From the NCBI RefSeq assembly GCF_004123905.1, contig NZ_MZXW01000037.1, forward strand, positions 1-64,000: a DNA stretch of 64,000 nucleotides, given 5' to 3'. The position numbers and the translations under genes are program-made. The notes under the pieces were generated by a model. That model made no database searches. It worked only from the letters and a program-made list of their open reading frames with translations, and was not told the origin of the DNA. This document shows positions 43,989-52,127 of this stretch, piece after piece (positions within the stretch are counted from its first letter, which is position 1; the number at the start of each line of letters is the position of its first letter). This DNA comes from Bradyrhizobium betae (lineage in GTDB: Bacteria > Pseudomonadota > Alphaproteobacteria > Rhizobiales > Xanthobacteraceae).

Positions 43989-45221
43989 ATGACGTCCAGC
44001 TTCGATTTCGCGCCCCTGTTCCCCGCAGGGCTGCCGGCCCCCTCTGCGCGCTGGACGGGCCTGGCCAAATACAGCTTTGTCGGCGGCAACAACGACTCCG
44101 AGCAGGTGCCGCTGGATGAGCTGATCGAAGCCACCAGCACGGTGCTGCGGCGCGAAGGCCGCTCGCTTGCCACTTACGGCTTGGCGCATGGTCCGCAGGG
44201 GTATCTGCCCTTGCGCGAATTCCTGGTGACAAAGCTGAAGCGCGATGCCGGCATCAACTGCACGGTCGACGATCTCCTGATCGTCTCCGGCTCGCTCCAG
44301 GCGCTCGACCTCGTCAACGCGACGCTGCTGACGCGCGGCGATACCGTGATCTTCGAGCAGGACAGCTATCAGGGCTCGTTGACCCGCCTGGCGCGGATCG
44401 GCGTTAACGTGGTGGGCGTTCCCCTCGACAAGGACGGCATGCGCATGGACGCGCTGGCCGCGACGCTGGCCGATCTGAAGGGCCGCGGCATCCGGCCAAA
44501 ATACATCTACACGATCCCGACCGTGCAGAACCCGACCGGCAGCATCATGCCGGAAAGCCGCAGGGCTGAGCTGGTACGTCTCGCGGCTGAACATGGCGTG
44601 CCCATCTTCGAGGACGATTGCTATGCCGATCTCGTCTGGTCCGGACAGCGGCCGCCGGCGATCCATGCGATGAGCCCGAACGGCGGCGTGATCCATATCG
44701 GCTCGTTCTCGAAATCGATCGCACCGGCGCTGCGCGTCGGCTTCATCGTCGCGCCCTGGGACGTGATGTCGCGCATGCTGGCGCTGAAGACGGATGCCGG
44801 CTCCGGCGCGCTGGAGCAGATGGTGCTTGCGACCTATTGCAAGCCGCATTTTTCGACCCACGTGCCGGCACTGACGAAGTCGCTGCGCACCAAGCTCGAT
44901 ACGCTGATGGAAGCCCTCAACGAGCAGTTCGGCACCGCGGCCGAATTCGAGGAGCCCAAGGGCGGCATCTTCCTCTGGGTCAAGTTGCCCGACCAGGTCG
45001 ACACGCTGAAGCTCTATCAGGCCGCGCTCGCCGCCGGCGTCTCGATCAATCCGGGGCCGGAATGGTCGACCAACAAACCCCATTCCAGCTCGCGGCTGCG
45101 GCTGTGCTTTGCAAGCCCCTCGCATCAGCAGATCCGCGAGGGCGTCGCCGTGCTCGCCGAAGTCTGCCGCAAGGAGTTCGGCGTGCCGGCCCGCAGCGCC
45201 AATGTGGAGAAGCGGGCCTAA
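43989..45221 (+). CDS. PLP-dependent aminotransferase class I/II
   Basis: A 410-residue fold-type I aminotransferase resembling 2-aminoadipate/MocR-type enzymes but without a DNA-binding domain. LIVSGSLQALDLVNATLL near residue 98, PKYIYTIPTVQNPTGSIMP near 170 and the catalytic Lys in GSFSKSIAPALRVGF near 242 are clear. FLWVKLPDQVDTLKLYQAALAAGVSI near 325 is the C-terminal domain. The amino donor and keto acid are not evident. It is convergent with a small HTH gene only 15 bases away, and starts 89 bases after the DUF3124 gene. Confidence 0.9.
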   Translation: MTSSFDFAPLFPAGLPAPSARWTGLAKYSFVGGNNDSEQVPLDELIEATSTVLRREGRSLATYGLAHGPQGYLPLREFLVTKLKRDAGINCTVDDLLIVSGSLQALDLVNATLLTRGDTVIFEQDSYQGSLTRLARIGVNVVGVPLDKDGMRMDALAATLADLKGRGIRPKYIYTIPTVQNPTGSIMPESRRAELVRLAAEHGVPIFEDDCYADLVWSGQRPPAIHAMSPNGGVIHIGSFSKSIAPALRVGFIVAPWDVMSRMLALKTDAGSGALEQMVLATYCKPHFSTHVPALTKSLRTKLDTLMEALNEQFGTAAEFEEPKGGIFLWVKLPDQVDTLKLYQAALAAGVSINPGPEWSTNKPHSSSRLRLCFASPSHQQIREGVAVLAEVCRKEFGVPARSANVEKRA

Positions 45222-45236
45222 GCTTCAGGCGACCTG

Positions 45237-45509
45237 TTAGGCTACTTGGGGCTGGCTGCCGTGGATCGCGGAGGCCAGCCGCAGCAGCAGCACGATCGAG
45301 ACGTTGCCCTTGCCGGCCTCGATCTGGGCAATGTAGCGCTCGGAAATCCCGGAGCGGCGGGCCAATTCCCGGCGCGACAGCTCGCAGCGGGCGCGCGAAG
45401 ATCTCAAACGCTCGCCCAGCTCGGCCAGAAACGCGGCCTCGGAATAAGGTGGCACGGCACAGCTCCCCGGCAGCACCTCGCCCGCGAAATCCATCACTTG
45501 ATTCAGCAT
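45237..45509 (-). CDS. Small XRE-type helix-turn-helix regulator
   Basis: A 90-residue protein whose helix-turn-helix (about 25-85) reads LGERLRSSRARCELSRRELARRSGISERYIAQIEAGKGN. This resembles the N-terminal domain of BoxR/BadR-like regulators, which continue into a shikimate-kinase-like ligand domain of about 180 residues; here the frame ends after LASAIHGSQPQVA. It may be a genuine stand-alone regulator or a shortened relative. An in-frame TTG four codons earlier is a less likely start. Its target is not known; the convergent aminotransferase is adjacent. Confidence 0.75.
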   Translation of the reverse strand: MLNQVMDFAGEVLPGSCAVPPYSEAAFLAELGERLRSSRARCELSRRELARRSGISERYIAQIEAGKGNVSIVLLLRLASAIHGSQPQVA

Positions 45510-45668
45510 CGGTCTATCCAATTCCGCCTTCGGGAAAACGCCATCCTACCCCTGATGCGGCCGGCCTCATTGACACGGATCAAATTCGCGCGCGATTGGC
45601 CGCTGCCGTGGACGAGCGCGCGCGGAATGCTACACTTTGGAGTTCTTCGAGGCGGGGTTTTTCAGAAC

Positions 45669-46121
45669 ATGGTGCGTTGTCTGGGCCGCGGGATCGCGGC
45701 TGCGATGGTGTGGGTCGCGTTCACGTCCGCGGCCGGCGCGGAGACGCTTGCGGCGACGGTCGAGCAATGGGGCCTGCTCGGCTCGTGGGCGGTCGATTGC
45801 GCGGCCCGGCCCGACCGCGACAAGGGCGCGCTGCTGACTTACGAAATCCGCAAAGACGGAAGGGTGATGTACCGGCGCAATTTCGGCGACGCCAAGGACG
45901 AAAACGAGGTGGTGTCCGCAGCGGTCAACGCCGAGGGCGTGATCAATGTGATGGTGTACTTCCCTTCGCTCCAGCAGACGCGTGAGTTCGGCCTGCTGCT
46001 CTCAAACCAAGGTAGCCTCCGCGCAATCTACAATCGCAGCGAGCGCGGTGTGTACACGATCAAGGACGGTAAATACGTTGCGACTGGTGCACCGACCCCG
46101 TCGCAACAGCGCTGCGATTAA
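45669..46121 (+). CDS. Exported protein of unknown function
   Basis: A 150-residue protein. The chosen ATG gives a signal peptide MVRCLGRGIAAAMVWVAFTS with cleavage after SAAGA (about residue 24). The mature part has a GLLGSWAVDC segment near 35 and a Cys as penultimate residue, perhaps a disulfide, with mostly beta-strand-like sequence. No family is recognised. It is divergent from the XRE gene. Confidence 0.65.
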   Translation: MVRCLGRGIAAAMVWVAFTSAAGAETLAATVEQWGLLGSWAVDCAARPDRDKGALLTYEIRKDGRVMYRRNFGDAKDENEVVSAAVNAEGVINVMVYFPSLQQTREFGLLLSNQGSLRAIYNRSERGVYTIKDGKYVATGAPTPSQQRCD

Positions 46122-46217
46122 ACCACCTGAACGGCTGTTCAGAAATCTCTTCCCGTTCCTCCGGAACGTTCACACGAATGCGAAGTTTAAATTTGCATTC
46201 GATTGGAGGAGGACATC

Positions 46218-46445
46218 ATGAAGAAGCTTGGTTATGTCGTTGCCGCTCTGGGTGCGCTCGCGGTTGCGGCGCCGACGCTGGCCAGTGCAGAGACGGTGGT
46301 GATCAGGAACGGTCACCATCACAGCTACGGCTACGGCGCCCGCGCCGAAATGCGCGAGCATCGCGACAACGGCTGGCATCGCGGCTGGCATCATCACGAC
46401 CGTGTCGTGGTGGTCAAGCGCGGTCACCGTCATCACTGGGACTAA
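46218..46445 (+). CDS. Small exported His-rich protein
   Basis: A 75-residue protein with a strong ribosome site (GGAGGAGG, 46205-46212) before MKKLGYVVAALGALA. The signal peptide ends near residue 25 (LASA). The mature 50 residues are rich in His, Arg, Gly and Trp: NGHHHSYGYG, GWHRGWHHHDR and GHRHHWD. Metal binding or surface adsorption is a reasonable guess without proof. It is followed by an intrinsic terminator and so is its own transcription unit. Confidence 0.8.
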   Translation: MKKLGYVVAALGALAVAAPTLASAETVVIRNGHHHSYGYGARAEMREHRDNGWHRGWHHHDRVVVVKRGHRHHWD

Positions 46446-46462
46446 CGCGCAACGCAATATGG

Positions 46463-46490
46463 AAATGGCCCCTCGCGGGGCCATTTCTTT
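46463..46490 (+). terminator. Intrinsic terminator after His-rich gene
   Basis: AAATGGCCCC-TCGC-GGGGCCATTT followed by CTTT forms a strong 10-pair hairpin 17 bases after the stop codon. On the other strand it also lies close to the end of the aldo/keto reductase gene and may serve both. Confidence 0.85.
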
Positions 46491-46514
46491 GCGTTTGCAG
46501 CTGTGTCGAAGAGC

Positions 46515-47333
46515 CTAATCCCACGCCGGCGCGAAGCCGGGATTGACGCACCGTCGATCCTTGGGCAGCGCCGCGATCTTGTTGCGGTCGGCATCGTCGA
46601 GCATGATCTTCAGCGCGTCGAGATTGGCCTGCTGGCTTTCGCGGCGCGAGGCCTTCGGAATCGCGGCAACGCCGTTTTGGTCAAGCAGCCATTTCAGCGC
46701 AACCTGGGCTGCGGTCGCATTGTGCTTGGCGCCGATCTCGCTCAGCACCGGATCAGAAGCAAAGCGCCCCTGCGCCAGCGGACAATAGGCAACCAGCGGG
46801 ATCGACTTGGCCTGGAGATAGGCCAGCACCTTCGATTGATCGAGCATGGCGTGATATTCGATCTGGTTGCAGGCAATCGGCGCCTTGATGTCCTCGATCG
46901 CGATCTTGAGCAGCGCCGTGGTGAAATTGGCAACGCCAATGGCCCGCGTGCGCCCCTCCTCCTTCAGCTTCATCAAGGTCTCGAACACCGCACCCCAGTT
47001 TGCCGACTTCGACGGCCAGTGCACGAGATAGAGATCGACATGATCCAGCCCGAGCTTGTTCAGACTCGTGTCGAAGGCACGGCGGATCGCGTCCGGCGCC
47101 AGATTCTCGTGCCAGACCTTGGTCGTCACATGCAGCTCGCTCCGCGGCAGGCGGGCGGCGGCGAGCGCAGCGCCGATCGGCTCTTCATTGGCGTACATCT
47201 CGGCGGTGTCGATGTGGCGATAGCCGATCGACAGCGCGCTCTCCACCGCGGCGCGACAGTCATCGCCCTGCATGCGGAAGGTGCCGAGGCCGAGCTTGGG
47301 CATGCTGATGCCCTGTGTCTTCAGATTGTCCAT
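46515..47333 (-). CDS. Aldo/keto reductase
   Basis: A 272-residue NADPH-dependent (beta/alpha)8 oxidoreductase. The catalytic tetrad is visible: Asp in HIDTAEMYANE near 43-53 with Tyr, Lys in TTKVWHENL near 72, and His in YLVHWPSK near 105. The cofactor segment AIPKASRRESQQANL near 222 is typical. It resembles the 2,5-diketo-D-gluconate reductase/DkgB group, which reduces methylglyoxal and similar carbonyls. AGGAG at seven bases supports the ATG of MDNLKTQG. Confidence 0.92.
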   Translation of the reverse strand: MDNLKTQGISMPKLGLGTFRMQGDDCRAAVESALSIGYRHIDTAEMYANEEPIGAALAAARLPRSELHVTTKVWHENLAPDAIRRAFDTSLNKLGLDHVDLYLVHWPSKSANWGAVFETLMKLKEEGRTRAIGVANFTTALLKIAIEDIKAPIACNQIEYHAMLDQSKVLAYLQAKSIPLVAYCPLAQGRFASDPVLSEIGAKHNATAAQVALKWLLDQNGVAAIPKASRRESQQANLDALKIMLDDADRNKIAALPKDRRCVNPGFAPAWD

Positions 47334-47479
47334 GAAAAAGCTCCTGACATATTTCAGCCCACCGGATGCGCGCGGCAATGCCGCGTGAGCAGACTCTTCG
47401 GTGATGGAAAGGAGGTGGCGGGAACGGGCACTATAGCGCGGGATGGGCGCTGCGGCCAATCAAGATCGGGTTAGGCCCC

Positions 47480-49054
47480 TCACGAATGCTGCGCCACCAC
47501 GGCCGGGCGGGCCTGGGGCTGCGGCACGATATCGACCGACCAGAGGTCGCGGTTGTCGACGTCTTTCAGCGTCACCGTCATCACGCCGCTGGCGCCGTCG
47601 ATGTCGACGCGGCCGAAGAACTGCAGGCCGAAGCAGGGCGCCAGATTCTCGCCCTGCGCCTCGCTGCAGCCGTTCTGGTACATCGCGACCGGGCCAAAGG
47701 TGTTGTCGAGCTCGCCCGGGCCCCAACTGCCGGCATGGAGCGGTCCGGAAACGAACTCCCAAAACGGCTCGAACTCCTGGAATTGGGCCTTGTTCGGATC
47801 GTAATAGTGCGCGGCGGTGTAGTGCATGTCGGCGGTGAGCCAGACGATGTTGCGCACGCCCGCGCGCTTGATGGACCCGAGCAAATCGGCGATCTCGTGC
47901 TCGCGCCGGTCGGGCGCACCATTGCCGAGCGCGACGGCGTCCATGCTGACCAGGCCGATCGGCAGGTCGGCCGCGATCACCTTCCAGGTTGCGCGCGAGG
48001 CAGCAAGTTCCCGCTTCAGCCAGGCGAGCTGTTCGGCGCCGAGAATCCAGCCGCCGTGGTCGTCGCCCTTGTTCCAGCTGTCGTCGCGATAGCTGCGCAT
48101 GTCGATCATGAAGACGTCGAGCAGCGGACCGTAGGCGATCTTGCGATAGACCCGGTCCTTTCGCGGGCCGATGTCGCGGATCGGCATGAAGTCGAAGAAG
48201 GCGCGGCGCGCGCGCGCGACCAGGCGCGGCGTGCCGTCGTCCTCATGGCCAGCTTCGTCGAAGCTGCCCGTCGGCGACCAGTCGTTGGTGACCTCGTGGT
48301 CGTCCCACTGCGCGAACATCGGGACGTCTGCGTGGAAGGCGCGAAAATGCTCGTCGAGATGATTGTATTTGTAGTTGCCGCGGAACTGCGCCAGCGTGTG
48401 CGCGACCTCGGCTTTTTCCTCGGTCACCAGATTGCGCCAGGTCTCGCCGTTCGGCAGCTTCTGCTCGGAGGGGATGGTGCAGTCGGCGTAGATATGGTCG
48501 CCGGAGTGGATGAAGAAGTCCGGGCGATTATCGAGCATGGTGCGATAGCTGCGATAGCCGCCGCGCGCGATGTCGATGCCCCAGCCCTGCCCCGCGACGT
48601 CGCCGGACCACACGAACGAGATCGACTTACCCGCGGCCGGCGCCGTGCGGAAATGTCCGGTGCGGCTTTCGCCGGCGATGCCGGTGGCGACGTCGTCGAA
48701 CCGAACGCGATAGAAGATGTCCTGCCCGGACGGCAGATCGTCGAGCTGCAGCTTTGCGGTGAAGTCGGCATCGGGCAGCGCGTCGCGGGAAGCCGACGCA
48801 ATGATCGTCTTGAAGCTTTCGACGGTCGAGTACTGCACCTGCATCCGCGCGGGTCGATCCGCGCGCGCCCAGATCATGGCCGAGCCATCCGAGACATCGC
48901 CGGACTGGATACCGCCGGCGATCTGCGGACGGTCGGCGGCGCGGCTGAGGGATGGCTTTGCGAGCGTGCCGAGCGAAGCAACGGCGAGGCTTGAGGTCGA
49001 GCGGACCAGGAATTGTCGCCGGGTCCATGCGCGCGAGGCGCGGAGCGATGCCAT
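47480..49054 (-). CDS. phoD: PhoD-family alkaline phosphatase, Tat-exported
   Basis: A 524-residue phosphatase of the PhoD family. TRRQFLVRSTSSLAVASLG (residues 11-29) is a Tat signal, so folded export with metals bound is expected. A beta N-domain (about 40-140) precedes the metallophosphatase domain with SGDVAGQGWGID near 148, HSGDHIYADC near 177 and AQWDDHEVTNDW near 243; the late segment NIVWLTADMHYTAAHYYDP near 398 has the C-terminal ligands. PhoD enzymes hydrolyse phosphomono- and diesters, using Ca2+ and Fe3+. No pho-box was identified. It stands alone. Confidence 0.92.
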   Translation of the reverse strand: MASLRASRAWTRRQFLVRSTSSLAVASLGTLAKPSLSRAADRPQIAGGIQSGDVSDGSAMIWARADRPARMQVQYSTVESFKTIIASASRDALPDADFTAKLQLDDLPSGQDIFYRVRFDDVATGIAGESRTGHFRTAPAAGKSISFVWSGDVAGQGWGIDIARGGYRSYRTMLDNRPDFFIHSGDHIYADCTIPSEQKLPNGETWRNLVTEEKAEVAHTLAQFRGNYKYNHLDEHFRAFHADVPMFAQWDDHEVTNDWSPTGSFDEAGHEDDGTPRLVARARRAFFDFMPIRDIGPRKDRVYRKIAYGPLLDVFMIDMRSYRDDSWNKGDDHGGWILGAEQLAWLKRELAASRATWKVIAADLPIGLVSMDAVALGNGAPDRREHEIADLLGSIKRAGVRNIVWLTADMHYTAAHYYDPNKAQFQEFEPFWEFVSGPLHAGSWGPGELDNTFGPVAMYQNGCSEAQGENLAPCFGLQFFGRVDIDGASGVMTVTLKDVDNRDLWSVDIVPQPQARPAVVAQHS

Positions 49055-49376
49055 TCAGGAAACCTTCGTCGAATCGCGACGGAAGGTGCCTGCGCCGTTT
49101 GACTCCTACCCTTACGGTTTCTTGACTCCACGCCTACGGTTTTGCGACGTGCGGATGACGCGCACGGCCCCAGCGGAGGCGAACGGTGCACTCCCTCGCC
49201 CCGCTTGCGGGGTCGCGACGAGCTTCGCTCGCGCTGAGAGGGTTGGGGTGAGGGGGAGTCTCCGCGGGGACGGTGAGAGTCGGACTCGCGGAGAGCCCCT
49301 CACCCGGAATCCGCGCTACGCGCAAATTCCGGCCTCTCCCCGCACGCGGGGAGAGGCGAAGAAGCAGCTGCGTGCC
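49055..49376. repeat. Repeat-rich intergenic region with REP-like palindromes
   Basis: Within these 322 bases CCTACCCTTACGGTTT and CGCCTACGGTTTTGCG (49107-49145) form a short imperfect direct repeat. From 49190 to 49372 several inverted pairs occur: GGGGTGAGGGG with CCCCTCACCC, GTCTCCGCGG with CGCGGAGA, and CTCTCCCCGCACGCGGGGAGAG. They resemble the elements at 4830-5010 and 10733. No gene is seen. Confidence 0.6.
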
Positions 49377-49796
49377 TCAACGCTTCCAGTTGCAGATGCC
49401 GCCGGACCGGCACGGCCAGGTCTGGATGCGGGTATCCATCGCCTGTGCGTCGAGCGGATTGCCGTGGCGATGGGCGAGCCTGGTGCGTGCTGCGCCACGC
49501 GGCTGCGCGGGCTTGACGTGCGCGACCTTCGGCTCGGCCACGTGCACGCGTTCGGCGGCGACCTTCTTCGGCACGTCGACCGGCTCGGCACGCGCCTGCG
49601 CCTCGTTGCCGCCCTTCGCTTCCAGCGCGACCGGCGCGAACTGCGTCTCAGGTCCGAGCCGCTTCGGTGACAGCACGGCCTTGGAGAGATCGAGACCGAA
49701 ATATTCGTCAGGCTTGTACTCGTCAGCGCGCGCAACACCGCCCCCTGCGAGCACGAGGGCGACGGCAGCTGCAAAAGGAACGCTCTTCAGGACCAC
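49377..49796 (-). CDS. Small exported protein of unknown function
   Basis: A 139-residue protein beginning with GTG, which has AGGAGG six bases upstream. The signal peptide (about 1-25, MVLKSVPFAAAVALVLAGGG then VARA) is clear. The mature part has DEYFGLDLSKAVLSPKRLGP, an Ala/Val/Lys-rich middle and a C-terminus with two cysteines (WPCRSGGICNWKR), possibly a disulfide. No family is known to me. Confidence 0.72.
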   Translation of the reverse strand: MVLKSVPFAAAVALVLAGGGVARADEYKPDEYFGLDLSKAVLSPKRLGPETQFAPVALEAKGGNEAQARAEPVDVPKKVAAERVHVAEPKVAHVKPAQPRGAARTRLAHRHGNPLDAQAMDTRIQTWPCRSGGICNWKR

Positions 49797-49904
49797 GGAC
49801 GCCTCCTGAAATTGATTATCTGAGAGGTAATTTACCTCTATTTAGGAGGCGTCGCGCGCAATTCCAGCGGTCAAGTGCCGCATTGGTTAAGAAGTTTGGC
49901 CATG

Positions 49905-50906
49905 TCAGGCGACCTTTTTTGCCATCCCCGTTCCATCCAGGAACCCCAACAGCCGGCTGCGGATGATCTGTTCCGCCTCGCCCATGATGCGATCCACGAG
50001 TTCCTTGCAGCTGGGGATGTCGTGGATGAGCCCTGCGACCATGCCGCAGCTCCAGGCGCCCGCATCCATCTGCCCCTCCAGCATGATCCTGGGATAGACA
50101 CCCGCGACCTGATCGTGGATGTCGTCGATCTTGAGCTTGTCGCCCTTCTCGTGCTCGATCTCGAGCAGGCGATCGACGTTGGCGTTCTTCAGCACGCGCT
50201 CGGTGTTGCGCAGGCTCCGCATGATCAGGCGGGTATCGAGTTCAGTCGCCGCGACCAGCGCGTTCTTCACGTTCTGATGGACAGGAGCTTCCTTGGTGGC
50301 GATGAAGCGTGTGCCCATGTTCATGCCGGCCGCGCCCAGCGACAGGGCAGCTACGAGGCTGCGTCCGTCGGCCATGCCGCCGGAGGCGACGAACGGGATC
50401 TTCAACTCCTCCGCCGCACGCGGCAGCAGGATCATGTTCGGGATGTCGTCCTCGCCGGGATGACCGCCGCACTCAAAACCATCGACGCTGACGGCGTCGC
50501 AGCCGATGCGCTCGGCCTTCAATGAGTGACGCACCGAGGTGCATTTGTGGATCACCTTGATGCCGGCGGCCTTCAGTGCCGGCATGTATTGCTCGGGACT
50601 GCGGCCCGCGGTCTCCACCGCCTTGATGCCACCTTCGACGATCGCGGCGATATATTCCGGATAAGGCGGCGCGGCGAAGGTTGGCAGGAAGGTCAGATTC
50701 ACGCCGAACGGCTTGTCGGTCATGTCGCGACAGCGCGCGATCTCTTTCGCCAGCAGCTCCGGTGTCTTCTGCGTGAGACCGGTGATGATGCCGAGCCCGC
50801 CGGCATTGGATACGGCAGCCGCCAGCTCGGCAAAGCCGACGAAATGCATGCCGCCCTGGATGATGGGATGCTCGATGCCGAACAGCTCGGTGATCGCGGT
50901 CTTCAC
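49905..50906 (-). CDS. Nitronate monooxygenase / 2-nitropropane dioxygenase family flavoprotein
   Basis: A 333-residue FMN-dependent TIM-barrel enzyme. EHPIIQGGMHFVGFAELAAAVSNAGGLGI at residues 11-39 (with the QGGM phosphate loop) and FECGGHPGEDD near 148 are family hallmarks, as is the later FVASGGMADGRSLVAALSLGAAGMNMGTRF near 173-202. It oxidises alkyl nitronates or related substrates, or acts as an enoyl-ACP-reductase-like (FabK-type) flavoprotein. The real substrate is open. It is followed upstream by an SDR gene on the same strand, 62 bases apart. Confidence 0.9.
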   Translation of the reverse strand: MKTAITELFGIEHPIIQGGMHFVGFAELAAAVSNAGGLGIITGLTQKTPELLAKEIARCRDMTDKPFGVNLTFLPTFAAPPYPEYIAAIVEGGIKAVETAGRSPEQYMPALKAAGIKVIHKCTSVRHSLKAERIGCDAVSVDGFECGGHPGEDDIPNMILLPRAAEELKIPFVASGGMADGRSLVAALSLGAAGMNMGTRFIATKEAPVHQNVKNALVAATELDTRLIMRSLRNTERVLKNANVDRLLEIEHEKGDKLKIDDIHDQVAGVYPRIMLEGQMDAGAWSCGMVAGLIHDIPSCKELVDRIMGEAEQIIRSRLLGFLDGTGMAKKVA

Positions 50907-50968
50907 GTAGGGGCCTCCCGGATTTCGGTTTGTATTGGGATCAGTCTAGCCGCAGTCTCGTGCCGCGG

Positions 50969-51706
50969 TCACCATTTCTCTCCGAACGGGCGGATCTCCA
51001 TCTCGAAGGTCCAGGCGCTCTTGGGCTGCTGGTAGAGCTGCCAATAGGACTCAGCGACAGCCGACGGCGGCATCAGGAGATCCGGATTGTCGAGCGCATC
51101 GGGCCCGAGCGCTTCGAGCCGGCGCTGCCGCACCCATTCTGTGTCGACGCCGGAATCGATGATGAGATGGGCGACGTGAATGTTCTTCGGCCCGAGCTCC
51201 CGCGCCATCGCCTGCGCCACGGCGCGCAAGCCGAACTTGGCGCTGGCGAAGGCGGCAAAGCCGCTGCCGCCACGCAAGGACGCGGTCGCGCCGGTGAAGA
51301 AGATCTTGCCGCCACCGCGCGGCAGCATCAGCCGCGCCGCCTCGCGGCCCGCGAGGAAGCCGGAATAGCAGACCATCTCCCACACCTTTCGGAAGACGCG
51401 CTCCGTGGTGTCGAGAACAGGGAAATTGACGTTGGCGCCGACATTGAAGATGCAGACTTCCAGCGGCGCGTGCTTGTCAGCGTCGTTGAGGAAGGAGATG
51501 ACTTCCTCCTCCTTCCGCGCATCGAGCGAGCGCGCCTGGATCTCGCCGCCGGCGGCCTCGATGTCCTTCACCAGTGGCGCCAGCTTGTCGCCGTTGCGGC
51601 GGCCGGCGAAAATCGAAAATCCCTCGACGGCAAATTTCTTGGCGATCTCGGAGCCGATGAAATCGCCGGCCCCGATAACGGCGGCTGTCGCGTTTCGCTT
51701 GGGCAA
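50969..51706 (-). CDS. Short-chain dehydrogenase-like protein lacking the catalytic tyrosine
   Basis: A 245-residue SDR. I use a TTG start because GAGGAGG lies just five bases upstream; an in-frame ATG seven codons earlier (51727) encodes that ribosome site itself. The cofactor motif reads VIGAGDFIGSEIA near residue 9, NVGAN near 82 replaces NAG, and the usual YxxxK reads FASAK near 146-150, so the catalytic Tyr is a Phe. It may be a non-classical or inactive member. Upstream lie the palindrome GTTCTA-AAA-TAGAAC and the remains of an HxlR regulator. Confidence 0.82.
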   Translation of the reverse strand: MPKRNATAAVIGAGDFIGSEIAKKFAVEGFSIFAGRRNGDKLAPLVKDIEAAGGEIQARSLDARKEEEVISFLNDADKHAPLEVCIFNVGANVNFPVLDTTERVFRKVWEMVCYSGFLAGREAARLMLPRGGGKIFFTGATASLRGGSGFAAFASAKFGLRAVAQAMARELGPKNIHVAHLIIDSGVDTEWVRQRRLEALGPDALDNPDLLMPPSAVAESYWQLYQQPKSAWTFEMEIRPFGEKW

Positions 51707-51748
51707 GGTCGCCTCCTCGATGAGCATGTGACTGCAGCGAAGGCTATA

Positions 51749-51763
51749 GTTCTAAAATAGAAC
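51749..51763. promoter_or_regulatory. Operator-like palindrome before the SDR gene
   Basis: GTTCTA-AAA-TAGAAC is a perfect inverted repeat 43 bases upstream of the SDR start. HxlR-family regulators bind short palindromes in such positions, and an HxlR remnant lies just beyond it. The link is inferred from layout. Confidence 0.6.
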
Positions 51764-51818
51764 CGTCAAACCGCGCGCGACCTAATGTGCTGGCAAATAG
51801 TATTGATCATTCAAGTCA

Positions 51819-51995
51819 GTTCCTGGGGCGACACCCCACATGGGCGACGAGCGCGGCCGCCCGCTGCTGCACGAGCACAAGACTTGCGGCAAGCTGTTCG
51901 ATCCGGTGATGGTGTGCTCGGAATGCGGCGAGGTACTGCATGCCAAGCAGGTGCATGTGCATGGCGGGCCAGGGCGGAAGGAAGCGGTGGGGTGA
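51819..51995 (+). pseudogene. Remnant of an HxlR-family transcriptional regulator
   Basis: The ORF from the ATG at 51840 encodes MGDERGRPLLHEHKTCGKLF followed by DPVMVCSECGEVLHAKQVHV and ends in VHGGPGRKEAVG, which is the C-terminus of HxlR-type regulators. The preceding SSWGDT, also typical of the family, is present but one frame away, so a one-base insertion lies near 51833-51840. The roughly 100-residue N-terminal winged helix is missing: only about 110 bases separate this part from the divergent SDR gene. It is thus a decayed regulator. HxlR regulators often sit divergent from the oxidoreductase they control, as here. Confidence 0.75.
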
Positions 51996-52020
51996 GTCAG
52001 GTGGGCCACGCCTCTCACCC

Positions 52021-52107
52021 CGTCATTGCGAGGAGCCCTTGCGACGAAGCAATTCAATCTACCTCCACGGAGAGATTCTGGATTGTTTCGCTGCGCTCGC
52101 AATGACG
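52021..52107. repeat. Palindromic extragenic element (CGTCATTGCG...CGCAATGACG)
   Basis: CGTCATTGCGAGGAGC opens and GCTGCGCTCGCAATGACG closes the element; inside, GCGACGAAGCAATTCAATC and GGATTGTTTCGCTGCG pair imperfectly. It is a known kind of dispersed Bradyrhizobium repeat, situated between the HxlR remnant and the efflux genes. Confidence 0.8.
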
Positions 52108-52127
52108 AAAGTGGCGGCGGCCCTGCC

